The notes beneath the pieces were generated by a model. It was not told the DNA's origin, searched no databases, and was given only the letters and a program-made list of their open reading frames with translations. The position numbers were made by a program, and so were the translations under genes. Positions 1 to 14,800 of a stretch of 64,000 nt of DNA are shown here, piece by piece. The DNA comes from Lingula anatina (taxonomy: Eukaryota > Brachiopoda > Lingulata > Lingulida > Lingulidae), in contig NW_019775530.1 in the NCBI RefSeq assembly GCF_001039355.2, forward strand, positions 157,121 to 221,120. Direction: 5' to 3'. Positions within the stretch are counted from its first letter, which is position 1. Each line of letters begins with the position of its first letter.

Positions 1-2606
1 ACTATAAAGTGTATCACCCTCTAGCTGCTTTAGGAGGCGTGTCATTCAGTTAATCTGATAGCACTCAGTGAGAGTCCCCCCCCCCTCCAGGTACGTCATG
101 GGAGTTCACACTTGGTGATCACATGATAATGACAGGACAGCCCAATTACCAGTCCACATCAGGTGTAGATTTTAAGTGGACAAGTCCACAAGGCAAAAAC
201 TTGTGGATCTTCCTGAAGAACTTTCTCGTTCTGTCAGGTAATTTACTGTTTATATCATAAAAGGTTACTGTCTTTTACCTTTACACTCATCATGGGCTCT
301 TTGTTCCTTTGCTGATGAAGATTTTGTGAAATATTATTCAAACTTATATAAGAACAAATTGACTTCACATATATAAAACATTTTTAGTATTTGTTATTTC
401 ACTTTTTTCTTTTTCTTTGTATATGAAGACACCCGTTTATTAGATTACCTTCATCATGGCATATTTCAAATGAAAGATGCTAAATATCAATTTTAACTGT
501 GCAGGTTTTTTTTTTTTTTTTTTATCCATGCTACCACTTGCAAACCATGTATTCCACCTTCTGGAATAATACACTAGCAACCTCTGATTTTTACTTTGTT
601 ACAGTGTTTGTTAAAATTCACTGACATTCTACTCAACTCCTGAAGCACAATTTCACATTCATGTCAGGAAGCACCAGAACTATTTCAAAAGAACTAACAA
701 GGGAAAACTCTCCCATTTCCACTGTTTCTTGGAAAAACATTTCTCCGCACCTTATCAATTTCAAAAATAATGAATTGCCGATTCTTTTGTGACAAATCTG
801 GGACTAATATTCATGGAATACGTCCACCGCTCCAAACAAGTTATCTTATCTTCTAGGAAACTATTTCTTGGGGGGTAACTTTCCTGTACTTCCCGGCCAG
901 GTGATCAATTTTCCAAGGAATATTTATTGGAAAAGCATCAAATCTGAAGAGTTTACAAGATTTCGAGATATGAGGGTCAGATCAGAGGGGTCCTTTGTTT
1001 CCAGTTACCACTCGACTTCCAGCAAGGAAAGTATTGTCCGATCTACAATTGCTGGGGAGATACCTTTCCTGAACTTCAGAAGCAGGTGATTGATTTTCTA
1101 AGAAGTATTGATTGTAAAAACATCAAATCTGAAGAGTTTACAGGAATCCGAGATATGGGGAGGGGGGGGGGGGTCAGATCAGAGAGGTCCTTAGCATCCA
1201 GTTACAAGTCATAATTCTGTAAAGAAAAGTGTTGTCTAAACTATTTTGGATAAGGTGTAAGTGGTATTTTTACTGATCTAACCAATAATTACCACTTCCA
1301 CCGTAGATTTTGCCTCTGTTTAATTAATTAATTAATGGTTAATTATGTGTTAATTATTTGTCTTGGCAGAGGTCTGCACTTCGAGTGATTTTCTAGTTTG
1401 GAATGAAATTGTCATTAGACAACTCAGAAAATTTATTTGTTTATAAAAATACTGTTCCAACACACGTAGGAAGATGCTGGCAATTTTCAGTAGTGGGATG
1501 GTTGTTATTTCCCTTTATTCCTTTAGAAACCATATAAAATATAGTCAATATTGTATTTACAAATTAACATTATTTATAAGACACAGAAGGCTGTTTATGC
1601 CATAATATCATAACCTTGGGGCAAAAATGTTCAAAAACCACAGGAAAATTCTTAAATGCCATCTTGCTACATCGATTATCTCCTCATTACTGTGTCGTTC
1701 TATTTTAGCTGCCATATGACATCACGCCGAGCCTTTATCTTCCAATGAAAACATGTTTATTCCACGGCCACTGAGTCAATATCTCACCAATGCTGAGGAG
1801 CTGGTTATTAGCAGATCCTGTATATGTAGAATGTGCGGAATACCAGACCATGGCTTTCATCCCATGTGCCATTCCATGTACATATTATTATGATAACAAT
1901 GATTTAATTTGCCAGAGGATTATCACACATTACTGGAACATTTAGTACCATTACGCACTAAAACAGCCAGAAATCTTTTTATTTCATCAATAATTTAATT
2001 AATTTCATTCAATACTTAATGCAGTGGTGTGATACGAAAACCCACATGTGACATCATCTTACATGTGAACAATTTCTTAATTTGTTGCAGCTATGAGCTT
2101 CATTCCCTATGGGCCAACTTCCTACTTCATAGTCAATTATTCTTCCCATCGAGCCACTTTTCACTTCAGCATATGATTTGATTTTAACATACACAGCAGA
2201 GCCATCCCCAGAGAAGCTCACAATACACCAGCCATAACCCCCTCGTTAATCTGACAGCCAGTTTTAATGGGTAAATTTCTAGTTTATTGGCCGTAAGTGG
2301 TTTTTGATGTAGTAATGCAGTATGGTTGAGTTCTATGGTTCACAAACAGAGTTCACGGCCAATGTCGCATCTGATCACATCTGCATGTAAATGTCTCACA
2401 CAGAAGTATGAGAAATCACAGTGCAAAGTCATTAAATCAGAAATCGAAGTCACTAATGCTCTATTCTGAGTCACAAACGGTAGTTTTGTTTATTACGCCT
2501 GAATTTGCACAGAGGGGTGGGCGTGAGGTTTACGTGTAACATACCTGAAATAGGCCTGCATCCACACGCCAAAAACTGAAATGCAAAATTTTGACAGGAA
2601 ACTTAC
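1..2606. other. APP intron 3 sequence (no exon seen)
   Basis: I see no stretch encoding the next expected APP exon (copper-binding domain) on the minus strand here. Apart from the 185-bp tandem repeat and homopolymer runs the segment looks like plain AT-rich intron. Confidence 0.6.
860..1245. repeat. Two-copy tandem repeat, period 185 bp
   Basis: The segment at about 860-1050 repeats at about 1050-1240. The block GTGATCAATTTTC at 901 recurs as GTGATTGATTTTC at 1086, and CATCAAATCTGAAGAG at 936 recurs at 1121, so the period is 185 bp. The GAGATATG and TCAGATCAGAG blocks recur as well. The second unit has gained a poly-G run (about 1160-1171). It lies in APP intronic DNA. The 73-codon plus-strand ORF over unit 1 looks incidental. 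Confidence 0.75.
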
Positions 2607-2841
2607 CCAGACACTTGAATGGCCGCACTTTGTGTGAGCTGTGGTGCTTGCATGTCTTATGTCCCTTCTTACACCAGCCGTCAATGGTCACCTCGTCGCT
2701 GGCCTCCACTACGTTGGTGATGTCCAGTTTAGGGTATACCTAGAACATGAGAGGATGAAATGTTTAGATATACAAGCAAAATTGACAATTTTTTAAAAAT
2801 TTTTCTTTCGGTCCTTTTTTGTTTTTTTTTTTTGAAAGGGC

Positions 2842-2874
<33 letters not shown>

Positions 2875-5800
2875 TGTGTGTGGGGGGGGGGGGGTTTACA
2901 TCAAGTCAAGGCTTTCCCTAAAGATCTGTCCAGACGTCAGGCCAAGGGATCAGTAAAAATGTCAGAATATCCAATCAGGTCTCCAAATTTTTTCAAAATG
3001 AAGGTTTGTCTGTTTTACAAAGTTTTCATCATGTCTACAGCTAAATAATGACTTCTATTGATGGATTTCAGCTAAATGTTTTTCTCACTTTTTTCATTGA
3101 TTATTTCAGCTAAGTGCCATACCAGGTATTCTGGGAATAAAGTAATATCAACTGTAATTTGACATTTATCAGAATAAGTCTGGGATAATACATCATCAGA
3201 TGGTTATAAAATGATGACAGGCTAGAGAAAGAAGACAGAAAGGTGAAGGCAACTCTGAAAATCCATTTTTTAGCTTTAGACAGAGATGGTCATTTCAAAG
3301 GTTTATCTTTATCTAGTCCTTAGCCATTTCCTGCCTAAAACTAGTCAAGTCAATTTTGGACAAAAATTGGTATGATTGGAATAATAGGACAGCCAGTATG
3401 AGAAAAATAATTGTAGAATCCCTCTCATCTTGTTCGTCAGTGCAGGCAAAAAACCAACTAACAGTTTTAAATAACCCTAATATCCGTTCCACCAAAAGAA
3501 GGCAGAGAAGTACTTAACTATGATGACATCTAACGATGTACTTAACAACGATGTGACAAACAGACATCGCCTGCATTCCTGTTTTCAACACAAGACAGGA
3601 AGGAATCCACGTCACTTGCCAAGGATACACTCACGTAACTTATGTTAGAAAGTCCTTTAAGGCAAAGTTCCAGACATTCACAACCAATCCTTATTTTCAG
3701 CACAACCAAGCCTAATTTTCTGAGTGACCACATACCTGTACTGTATAACAATAAGGAAAGAAAACTTTGTCCTATCACATCAACACATCGCTTATTACTG
3801 AAACCAATTTAATCAAACGCATAACATATTTTATTTCAAAGTATGAAACTAAACTTTTGGAATTTTCTCCAACAGGCCTCAGTAATGGCAGCAGATCACG
3901 TCATCTGTGGCACGTCTACCTTAAGGACAGGAGTGATTTATAACCTATGCCCAAACCACACCTGAACAGGTTCATGGCTTCTTAAGTCTGTCTTCAATAT
4001 GACATTTTTTTCATATAAAATTGTCTGAAGAAACAAAGTTTGATGTGCAGTGAAGTAAGAATGTAGCCAACCTTCCAGAAACGGTATTCTAGCTAAATAA
4101 TTATTGTATCAGATTTTAAAAGCACTGAACCAAACTAACAAAAAAAATTTTCTGGGCTTCCATGTCAAGAGTGACATGCATTGGATCAAAGTAAATACCT
4201 ACTTTGTAATTAGAGGCAGGGGCACACATAAATTTTGTTTTTGGGCACCCCCCACACTTCCGCAAGACTTTAAGTACATAAGACTCTATCCACAAACCAC
4301 AGGTGTGCAAGAAAATAAGCCCACTTTAAACCTGTCATCCACTGCAATGTTCAGGTTCAGAGCACAAAGATCCCTACAAAGGCAGGCAAAATATAATGAT
4401 AGGCATTAAAAGGGTAAAACCAGTTTCCACGATTAGGTACTGTTAAATACAGAGAGCAAGCCTGAACAGCCAAGTGACATCTGCAGCATTTTTCTGTCGA
4501 GATAATATTTCAGCAACACAAAACTGAGACCATCTCATAACTTTCTGAATAATCTATGTCATGCCTTAATGACCTTACGGAGTCTATCATTATGAGACAT
4601 CTGGCGTCCCAGATAACAACTATCACTTGCTTCTGGCCCTTAACTGTACCACATTAATCTCTCTCTTGTGGAAAACGTTTCATTTCTACTAATTACTAGA
4701 AATGATAGGGCATATGCACTCAAACAATCATTTTGATTGGGTCCAATTTGATTTAGCCAAGTCAAATTTAATATTTGGCTAAACTGGTGGATAAAGTGCT
4801 ACCCCAGCCTTATGCATATCATTTTAAGGGTACTGACCAGACTAACTGCCTTTTCCGCATGATTTTACTGGTGTTTGCACATAAAAATACATTAGCATGA
4901 CTGTGCTGAATATTAGTGGATTGTTGGTAATGATCATAATGGCTTTAAGTGAATGGGAAGGAAGTAATATGATAGTTCAAATGTAGTGGCTACTTAGCAC
5001 ACTTCTTTTTCTGTCTCTATTTTCCATAGGCAACAAAACACAATCCTTTAAATAGAGCATCTCTCTACTACCTCACCCTATAACACAATGAAGACACATT
5101 TAGAACAGCATACAGAAATGACGTAAAATACCAATTCTTAAGCAAAAGCCTCCACTTTAAAACTCTTAATTAAAACTGTAGTACTAGTGTACCACAATGG
5201 ATTATTTCACTGTGTGTTCAGAACGCCACACACCATGCTAGTCAGGCTAAAAGACACTTCTAATCAACTTGAACAATAAAGGCCAGCAAATTGGTTATTG
5301 ATTTCCAGACCAATTTACTGCATCGTTCGGATTCTATTTCCGCCTCTTGTGCATTTCCACTCAGATATTACCAGACCGTAAAGTGTGGAAAAGTAAATTC
5401 AATTGACAACCTTTGTGATTCAATTTCAAATTTTGTAAATGTCGGCCCAAAATTATCATAATCAAACCTATGAACACTCACACACTGTTACAGTGAGATG
5501 CCAAAGGGACATTATGGCACCAAAAACAACCAAAAAGTATCAAAACTATTTTGTAAATCTCTTTGGAAAATTGCCAAAAGTTGCTTTAAGGATTTACAGT
5601 AGATACAAGCCCCTGATCAAATAGTAGCTGAATATGTGTAGAGAAGGAAAGCGGAGTCTATTGATTATCATTAAAAGATATGATGAAGACTTTTTCTGTC
5701 CAGCTGAGCAGCTTCTTTGTTCAAATTCTAATCATATTGACCAAAATGTATTCTTCATGGAAAATATATTCAACACTTTTAGGATGAACAAGGCTTGCAA

Positions 5801-8800
5801 ATGCACAAGAGATTTTATAACAAGCAAATGGTTCTTGTTTATCTTTTTAATGCTGATTGTCATTTTTACGGATTATCAGAAAATAAAACAGACATCAGAA
5901 ACTCTGCGATCCTTTTAATGAGCTCTTAATAATAATAAAAACCTCCTTCTTAAATTGCACTGAATCTCACAAAATTTCAGTAACAAGCTTTGCTAACTGT
6001 GCACAGCAAATTGACCAATTGTTCTGTCTGTTCTCATTAGCTTTCATTATTAGCTATCATTCTGCACTGCTTGAACTCTGCGATCCATGCAAATTTCTTA
6101 GTCAGCCATTGCAAGAAGTGCCTTTGTATCACGAAACTACCTCAATCACCATAATATCTTTCTAAGTGTCAAATTGAGATGTTTTTACTTATGGCTAAAA
6201 AACCAAGATTTTGGTTAAGAATATGAAAAAAATATTTTTTAGAGAGAGAGAACTAAACTTCGCAAACAGTATCAAAAAGCACTTTTCACAGAATGATGCA
6301 TTTCCCTATAAAACAGCCACAAAATTGAAAGACAACGTGTTAAAACACACAGTATCACATGAATTTATCGATTTCTGCCAGAGCTCCAAGCAGCATGCCG
6401 AATTGACTCCAGATAAAATGGGATCTCACATAACGTGTTAAGGTCCTCCGGCAATAAACTGCTAGTGAAACGAAACGAGAGCATTGCACCAGAGGAAGTC
6501 CACAGGGAGGCTTATTATGGTCCAATGTTTGACAGCAAACCAATCTTCTTTTCAAAATTCATCTTTGCATGTTTTCTACAGTTCACTACATAACATTCAG
6601 GACCAGATTTGTTCGAAATGTTGAAAACATGGACGACAAATAACATTAACCCTTGTCCTTTCAGCGTCAACTTCAAATAATTCTTTTTCTTTTTACACTA
6701 AAAGACTTTTCCAAGTGATATTCACCATATAAATGCCTGTTTTTTTTAAGCAGCTGGCTTATTTACCAAGATCCTAGATTTATTCTAAAGCTGAGAGATT
6801 ATAGTGGGCGTGGATGAGCAAAATGAAGGAAACAGCCAGGTTTCTTTAATTCATAGTGATGATTTCTGAAGAAAGCTTTTGGAATTAGTAGAAAGGTAAA
6901 CGTAGCAGCTGCTTCGAGACCCTGGGTTTATCCTCCCCCACCCCCTTTTTTTTTGACAATGATTGAAATAACTCAAACAAAAATATAAAATATTCGTTTT
7001 AACGTCAAAAATTATGCATTTCTTCGCAAGTAAACTGCTCACTAATCTTCCATGCACAGCTCTTCTTCGGGACTGCAAACAGTTTACAAAAATTCAAATT
7101 TCAAGCAAGTTAAATCTTTAAAACTGAACCTTTTTTCAATCTCTTAAAAACACCCCTTTATTTTTTAGTCACCAATCGTAACCTTTTTTTCACAGCCAGA
7201 TTTCAAAACGGAAACACTAGCATTCACTCGCCACACACAACTCACACACACCAGTTGTAATCCAATCTTTAAATCTCCTGTTGGGAAACTAGTACACTCA
7301 AATGACAACAGAGACTACCATTATGGAGGTTTTCCTGCATGTTTACATTCAACAAGCACAGGGAGGTGTTGCTGTCCAGATATTGATCACTCCATTTCGG
7401 ATCAATATTCAGTTTTGCACACTTACATCATATATATACGGTTGGCTGATAAACGTTATAAAAGTGGTGTATGCTGCTAAAAAAAATTGAATTAATGATT
7501 TATCGTTATGATGACACATTTATGTCTGTCCATAAAAAGAAAAATATGTTATAAAATCCTACTTTGTTTAATTATTTAGACTTGGTTTTAATCATTTCAA
7601 CTGAAAGAAAAAGGAGAGAAATGAGAACAGATTTAATAGAGGCACAGTCTAGACAGTTAGCAAAAAGCTACAGTAAAGGAGCAGCGTTTTCTCAAGTGAA
7701 AGTGGAAGGGGTACTGAACTTGAAATTCTAGAATCAGACTTCTGCCAGCAATGGCAGTATAGGCAAAGTGACTGCCATCAGGCTAGAGAATAATATTTGA
7801 CCTAAGACATCATTTTATGTGTGGACCACTAAACACGGATAGCTCATTCTTCAGGTCACTGTCTCTAGGGGGGTGTTATCAAATATTCAAGCACTTCAGA
7901 AAAAACATGTATTTCTTTGTACGTCTCACTGCTGGTGTCTTTCTCTGAAACAAGACTTAAAGTAATTTTGGAGTTCACTTAGGACATGCTAAAACATATT
8001 TTAAAAACAGCAAAACATTTAGCTTAGACCCTTCTCACATTGTGGGGTACACTTATTTGTATGGCAATGTTCTGACTGGTTCTAAGATGTAAGAAGGGAG
8101 GGGGACGGGACAACAAAACAAAGTGGCTAGCTCAGATTCTTCACAGAGGTAGACTTTCATGTCTGCCAAGACTTTGTCATACGGACTTCTGTCCCTACCA
8201 ATAACAATCAGTTGTACAACTTTCTCAGAAAAATTGCTTTTCTTCCTCAGAATAAGAACAGTCTGCAAAACATGCATTTAAAGGCCAAACTGGCTTGATG
8301 AATTCAATTTTACAGTCACAGCCTTAGAATTCCAAGAAATCAAGAATAAAAGCCATTTCTTTGAAAATGGGAAGGGGGGGGGAGAGCATGTATATACAGG
8401 TGTGACCCAAAAAGTGGCTAATTTTTTTTTTTACTCTTTGAGACATCACCTTAAAACAAAGCCATTGCACCAAGGAGAAGGGAATCCACAGACTTAACAT
8501 GTGGCCAAGACTTCATTGGTGCATAGTTGAAAGAAAATATTACATTCTTGTTTGAAGATACACTGCTTGGTAATCCCTCACTTCATTTAAACAAAACTGA
8601 TTTTCTATTTCCCAAAGGATCTTCTTTTATAAGTACGATTAGGAAGTAATGAGTTGAACGCTCCATAAATCAAGTTAATCCCAGAAAGGCAGTTTTCAAG
8701 AGAAGGTAAAAACAAGCTTGACAAGAGAAGCATCAGGTGTATACACAAGTCTGTTTAAGCCGCCTCAATAGTAAAAATATATCAGTGCAAAAAAGCTCAA

Positions 8801-11800
8801 ATGCTCTTACAACAACTGGACTTCTGATAAACATACTAAGGCTTGTTCACATGCNAAGTTACAGGGTGGGGGGTATACTACAAAAGTACCGAATGTCCTA
8901 TCTTTGCTGTCGATGAGGTACGTTTTTAGTTCTTTCATTGAAAAGTCATCAGGCACTTCTGCTAAATTTCTATTCCAACTGCTCCCATGAATGTATTTTC
9001 GAAAAAAATCAGGTGTTAACATGTTACGAAACTTTGAAAATTCAGATTGAAATGAGCACTCCTCGATATGGCGTCCGTCGTGTACACTCCACACTTTCCC
9101 CCTGAAACTTCAAATCCCGCAAAATCTCGCGTTCCCACGGATAATTTAGCGGAAGTCACGTGACCGTGGAAAAGACTCTATTGTAGAATCCCTCTCATCT
9201 TGTTCGTCAGTGCAGGCAAAAAACCAACTTACAGTTTTAAATAACCCTAATATCCGTTCCACCAAAAGAAGGCAGAGAAGTACTTAACTATGATGACATC
9301 TAACAATGTACTTAACAATGATGTGACAAACAGACATCGCCTGCATTCCTGTTTTCAACACAAGACAGGAAGGAATCCACGTCACTTGCCAAGGATACAC
9401 TCACGTAACTTATGTTAGAAAGTCCTTTAAGGCAAAGTTCCAGACATTCACAACCAATCCTTATTTTCAGCACAACCAAGCCTAATTTTCTGAGTGACCA
9501 CATACCTGTACTGTATAACAATAAGGAAAGAAAACTTTGTCCTATCACATCAACACATCGCTTATTACTGAAACCAATTTAATCAAACGCATAACATATT
9601 TTATTTCAAAGTATGAAACTAAACTTTTGGAATTTTCTCCAACAGGCCTCAGTAATGGCAGCAGATCACGTCATCTGTGGCACGTCTACCTTAAGGACAG
9701 GAGTGATTTATAACCTATGCCCAAACCACACCTGAACAGGTTCATGGCTTCTTAAGTCTGTCTTCAATATGACATTTTTTTCATATAAAATTGTCTGAAG
9801 AAAAAAAGTTTGATGTGCAGTGCAGTAAGAATGTAGCCAACCTTCCGAAACTGCACTCTAGCTAATTAATTATTGTATCAGATTTTAAAAGCACTGAACC
9901 AAACTAACAAAAAATTTTTCTGGGCTTCCATGTCAAGAGTGACATGCATTGGATCAAAGTAAATACCTACTTTGTAATTAGAGGCAGGGGCACACATAAA
10001 TTTTGTTTTTGGGCACCCCTCACACTTCCGTAAGACTTTAAGTACATGGGACTCTATCCACAAACCACAGGTGTGCAAGAAAATAAGCCCACTTTAAACC
10101 TGTCATCCACTGTAATATTCAGGTTCAGAGCACAAAGATCCCTACAAAGGCAGGCAAAATATAATGATAGGCATTAAAAGGGTAAAACCAGTTTCCACGA
10201 TTAGGTATTGTTAAATACAGAGGGCAAGCCTGAACAGCCAAGTGACATCTGCAGCATTTTTCTGTCGAGATAATATTTCCAAAACACAAAACTGAGACCA
10301 TCTCATAAATTTCTGAATAATCTATGTCATGCCTTAATGACCTTACGGAGTCTATCATTATCAGACATCTGGCGTCCCAGATAACAACTATCACTTGCTT
10401 CTGGCCCTTAACTGTACCACATTAATCTCTCTCTTGTGGAAAACGTTTCATTTCTACTAATTACTAGAAATGATAGGGCATATGCACTCAAACAATCATT
10501 TTGATTGGGTCCAAGAAAGTCTGGCAATAATGTAATTTTATATATAAGACAATTTGAGTCAACCATATTTGATTTAGCCAAGTCAAATTTAATATTTGGC
10601 TAAACTGGTGGATAAAGTGCTACCCCAGCCTTATGCGTATCATTTTAAGGGTACTGACCAGACTAACTGCCTTTTCCGCATGATTTTACTGCTGTTTGCA
10701 CACAAAAATACATTGGCATGACTGTGCTGAATATTAGTGGATTGTTGGTAATGATCATAATGGCTTTAAGTGAATGGGAAGGAAGTAATATGATAGTTCA
10801 AATGTAGTGGCTACTTAGCACACTTCTTTTTCTGTCTCTATTTTCCATAGGCGACAAAACACAATCCTTTAAATAGAGCATCTCTCTACTACCTCACCCT
10901 ATAACACAATGAAGACACATTTAGAACAGCATACAGAAATGACGTAAAATACCAATTCTTAAGCAAAAGCCTCCACTTTAAAACTCTTAATTAAAACTGT
11001 AGTACTAGCACACCACAATGGATTATTTCACTGTGTGTTCAGAACGCCACACACCATGCCAGTCAGGCTAAAAGACACTTCTAATCAACTTGAACAATAA
11101 AGGCCAGCAAATTGGTTATTGATTTCCAGACCAATTTACTGCATCGTTCGGATTCTATTTCCGCCTCTTGTGCATTTCCACTCAGATATTACCAGACCGT
11201 AAAGTGTGGAAAAGTAAATTCAATTGACAACCTTTGTGATTCAATTTCAAATTTTGTAAATGTCGGCCCAAAATTATCATAATCAAACCTATGAACACTC
11301 ACACATTGTTACAGTGAGATGCCAAAGGGACATTACGGCACCAAAAAACAACCAAAAAGTATCAAAACTATTTTGTAAATCTCTTTGGAAAATTGCCAAA
11401 ATTTGCTTTAAGGATTTACAGTAGATACAAGCCCCTGATCAAATAGTAGCTGAATATGTGCAGAGAAGGAAAGCAGAGTCTATTGATTATCATTAAAAGA
11501 TATGATGAAGACTTTTTCTGTCCAGCTGAGCAGCTTCTTTGTTCAAATTCTAATCATATTGACCAAAATGTATCCTTCATGGAAAATATATTCCACACTT
11601 TTAGGATGAACAAGGCTTGCAAATGCCGAGAGATTTTATAACAAGAAAATGGTTCTTGTTTATCTTTTTAATGCTGTCATTTTTATGGATTATCAGAAAA
11701 TAAAACAGACATCAGAAACTCTGCGATCCTTTTAATGAGCTCTTAATAATAATAATAATAACCTCCTCCTTAAATTGCACTGAATGTCACAAAATTTCAG

Positions 11801-14800
11801 TAACAAACTTTGCTAACTGTGCACAGCAAATTGACCAATTGTTCTGTCTGTTCTCATTAGCCTTCATTATTAGCTGTCATTCTGCACTGCTTGAACTCTG
11901 CGATCCATGCAAATATCTTAGTCAGCCATTGCAAGAAGTGCCTCTGTATCACGAAAACTACCTCAATCACTATAATATCTTTCTAAGCATCAAATTGAGA
12001 TGTTTTTAGTTAGGGATAAAAAACCAAGATTTTGATTAAGAATATGGACAAAATATTTTTTAGAGAGAGAGATCTAAACTTTGCAAACAGCATTAAAAAG
12101 CACTTTTCACAGAATGATGCATTTCCCTATAAAACACAGCCACAAAATTGAAAGACAACGTGTTAAAACACACAGTATCACATGAATTTATCGATTTCTG
12201 CCAGAGCTCCAAGCAGCATGCTGAATTGACTCCAGATAAAATGGGATCTCACATAACGTGTGAAGGTCCTTTGGCAATAAACAGCTAGTGAAACGAAACG
12301 AGAGCATTGCACCAGAGGAAGTCCACAGGGAGGCTTATTATGGTCCAATGTTTGACAGCAAACCAATCTTCTTTTCAAACGTCATCTTTGCATGTTTTCT
12401 ACAGTTCACTACATAACATTCAGGACCAGATTTGTTCGAAATGTTGAAAACATGGATGACAAATAACATTAACCCTTGTCCTTTCAGAGTCAACTTCAAA
12501 TAATTCTTTTTTTTTTTTTTTACACTAAAAGACTTTTCCAAGTGATATTCACCATAAAAAATGGCTGTTTTTTTTTTTTTTTAAGCAGCTGGCTTATTTA
12601 CCAAGATCCTAGATTTATTCTAAAGCTGAGAGATTATAGTGGGCGTGGATGAGCGAAATGAAGGAAACAGCCAGGTTTCTTTAATACATAGTGATGATTT
12701 CTGAAGAAAGCTTTTGGAATTAGTAGAAAGGTAAACGTAGCAGCTGCTTCAAGACCCTGGGTTTATCCTCCCCCACCCCCTTTTTTTTTGACAATGGTTG
12801 AAATAGTTCAAACAAAAATATAAAATATTAGTTTTAACGTCAAAAATTATGCATTTCTTTGCAAGTAAACTGCTCACTAATCTTCCATGCACAGCTCTTC
12901 TTCGGGACTGCAAACAGTTTACAAAAAATCAAATTTCAAGCAAGTTAAATCTTTAAAACTGAACCTTTTTTCAATCTCTTAAAAACACCCTTTATTTTTT
13001 AGTCACCAATCATAACCTTTTTTTTCACAGCCAGATTTCAAAACGGAAATACTAGCATTCACTCGCCACACAGAACTCACACACACCAGTTGTAATCCAA
13101 TCTTTAAATCTCCTGTTGGGAAACTAGTACACTCAAATGACAACAGAGACTACCATTATGGAGGGTTTTCCTGCATGTTTACATTCAACAAGCACAGGGA
13201 GGTGTTGCTGTCCAGATATTGATCACTCCATTTCGGATCAATATTCAGTTTTGCACACTTACATCATATATATACGGTTGGCTGATAAACGTTATAAAAG
13301 TGGATATATGGCATGCTGCTAAAAAAATTGAATTAATAATTTATCGTCATGATGACACATTTGTGTCTGTCCATAAAAAGAAAAATATGTTATAAAATCC
13401 TACTTTGTTTAATTATTTAGACTTGGTTTTAATCGTTTCAACTGAAAGAAAAAGGAGAGAAATGAGAACAGATTTAATAGCGGCACAGTCTAGACAGTTA
13501 GCAAAAAGCTACTGTAAAGGAGCAGCATTTACTCAAGTGAAAGTGGAAGGGATACTGAACTACGAAATTCAAGAATCAGACTTCTGCCAGCAATGGCACT
13601 GAAAACTAGGGCTCTATTCCCATAGATTTTAGATCGATCTATCCCCATGGGGAGTCTCACTAGATTACCTTCAGTTAATCCGACTTAAATGTCCGTCCCG
13701 CCTACTACAAGCTGTAAGGGGGTAATTAACTTTCGTGTCCGCCCAGCTGACAGCTATTTAGCGTGAACCCCCAGGGAGTTGGGTCGATCTAAAGTAGGTC
13801 GATCTAATCTATGGAAATGGGGTGTAAGAGTGGGGCAAGGTGACTACCATTCAGCTAGAGAATAATATTTGACCTAAGACATCATTTTATCAGTGGACCA
13901 CTAAACATGAACAGCTCATTCTTCAGATCACTGTCTCTAGGGGGTGTTATCAAATATTCAAGCATACTGAAAAAAACGTATTTCTTTGTACGTCTCACTG
14001 CTGGTGACTTTCTCTGAAACAAGACTGAAAGTAATTTTGGAGTTCACTTAGGACATGCTAAAACATATTTTAAAAACAGCAAAACATTTAGCTTAGACCC
14101 TTCTCACATTGTGGGGTACACTTATTTGTATGGCAATGTTCTGACTGGTTCTAAGATGTAAGGAGGGAGGGGGACGGGACAACAAAACAAAGTGGCTAGC
14201 TCAGATTCTTCACAGTCTAATATGAGGTAGACTTTCATGTCTGCCAAGACTTTGTCATACAGACTTCTGTCCCTACCAATAACAATCAGTTGTACGACTT
14301 TCTCAGAAAAATTGCTTTTCTTCCTCAGAATAAGAACAGTCTGCAAAACGTGCATTTAAAGGCCAAACTGGCTTGATGAATTCCTCAATTTTACAGTCAC
14401 AGCCTTAGAATTCCAAGAAATCATGAATAAAAGCCATTTCTTTGAAAATGGGAAGGGGGAGAGAACATGTATACAGGTGTGACCAAAAAAGTGGCTTAAT
14501 TTTTTTTTACTCTTTAAGACATCACATAAAACAAAGCCCTTGCACCAAAAAGAAAGGAATCCACAGACTTCACATGTGGCCAAGACTTCATTGGTGCATA
14601 GTTGAAAGAAAATATTACATTCTTGTTTGAAGATACACTGCTTGGTAATCCCTCACTTCATTTAAACAAAACTGATTTTCTATTTCCCAAAGGATCTTCT
14701 TTTATAAGTACGATTAGGAAGTAATGAGTTGAACGCTCCATAAATCAAGTTAATCCCAGAATGGCAGTTTTCAAGAGAAGGTAAAAACAAGTTTGACAAG

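Noticed and set aside
3542-3778. 78-codon ORF present in both duplication copies (also 9312-9548)
   Set aside because: Identity between copies reflects the recent duplication, not coding constraint; neighbouring ORFs differ by frame-breaking indels.
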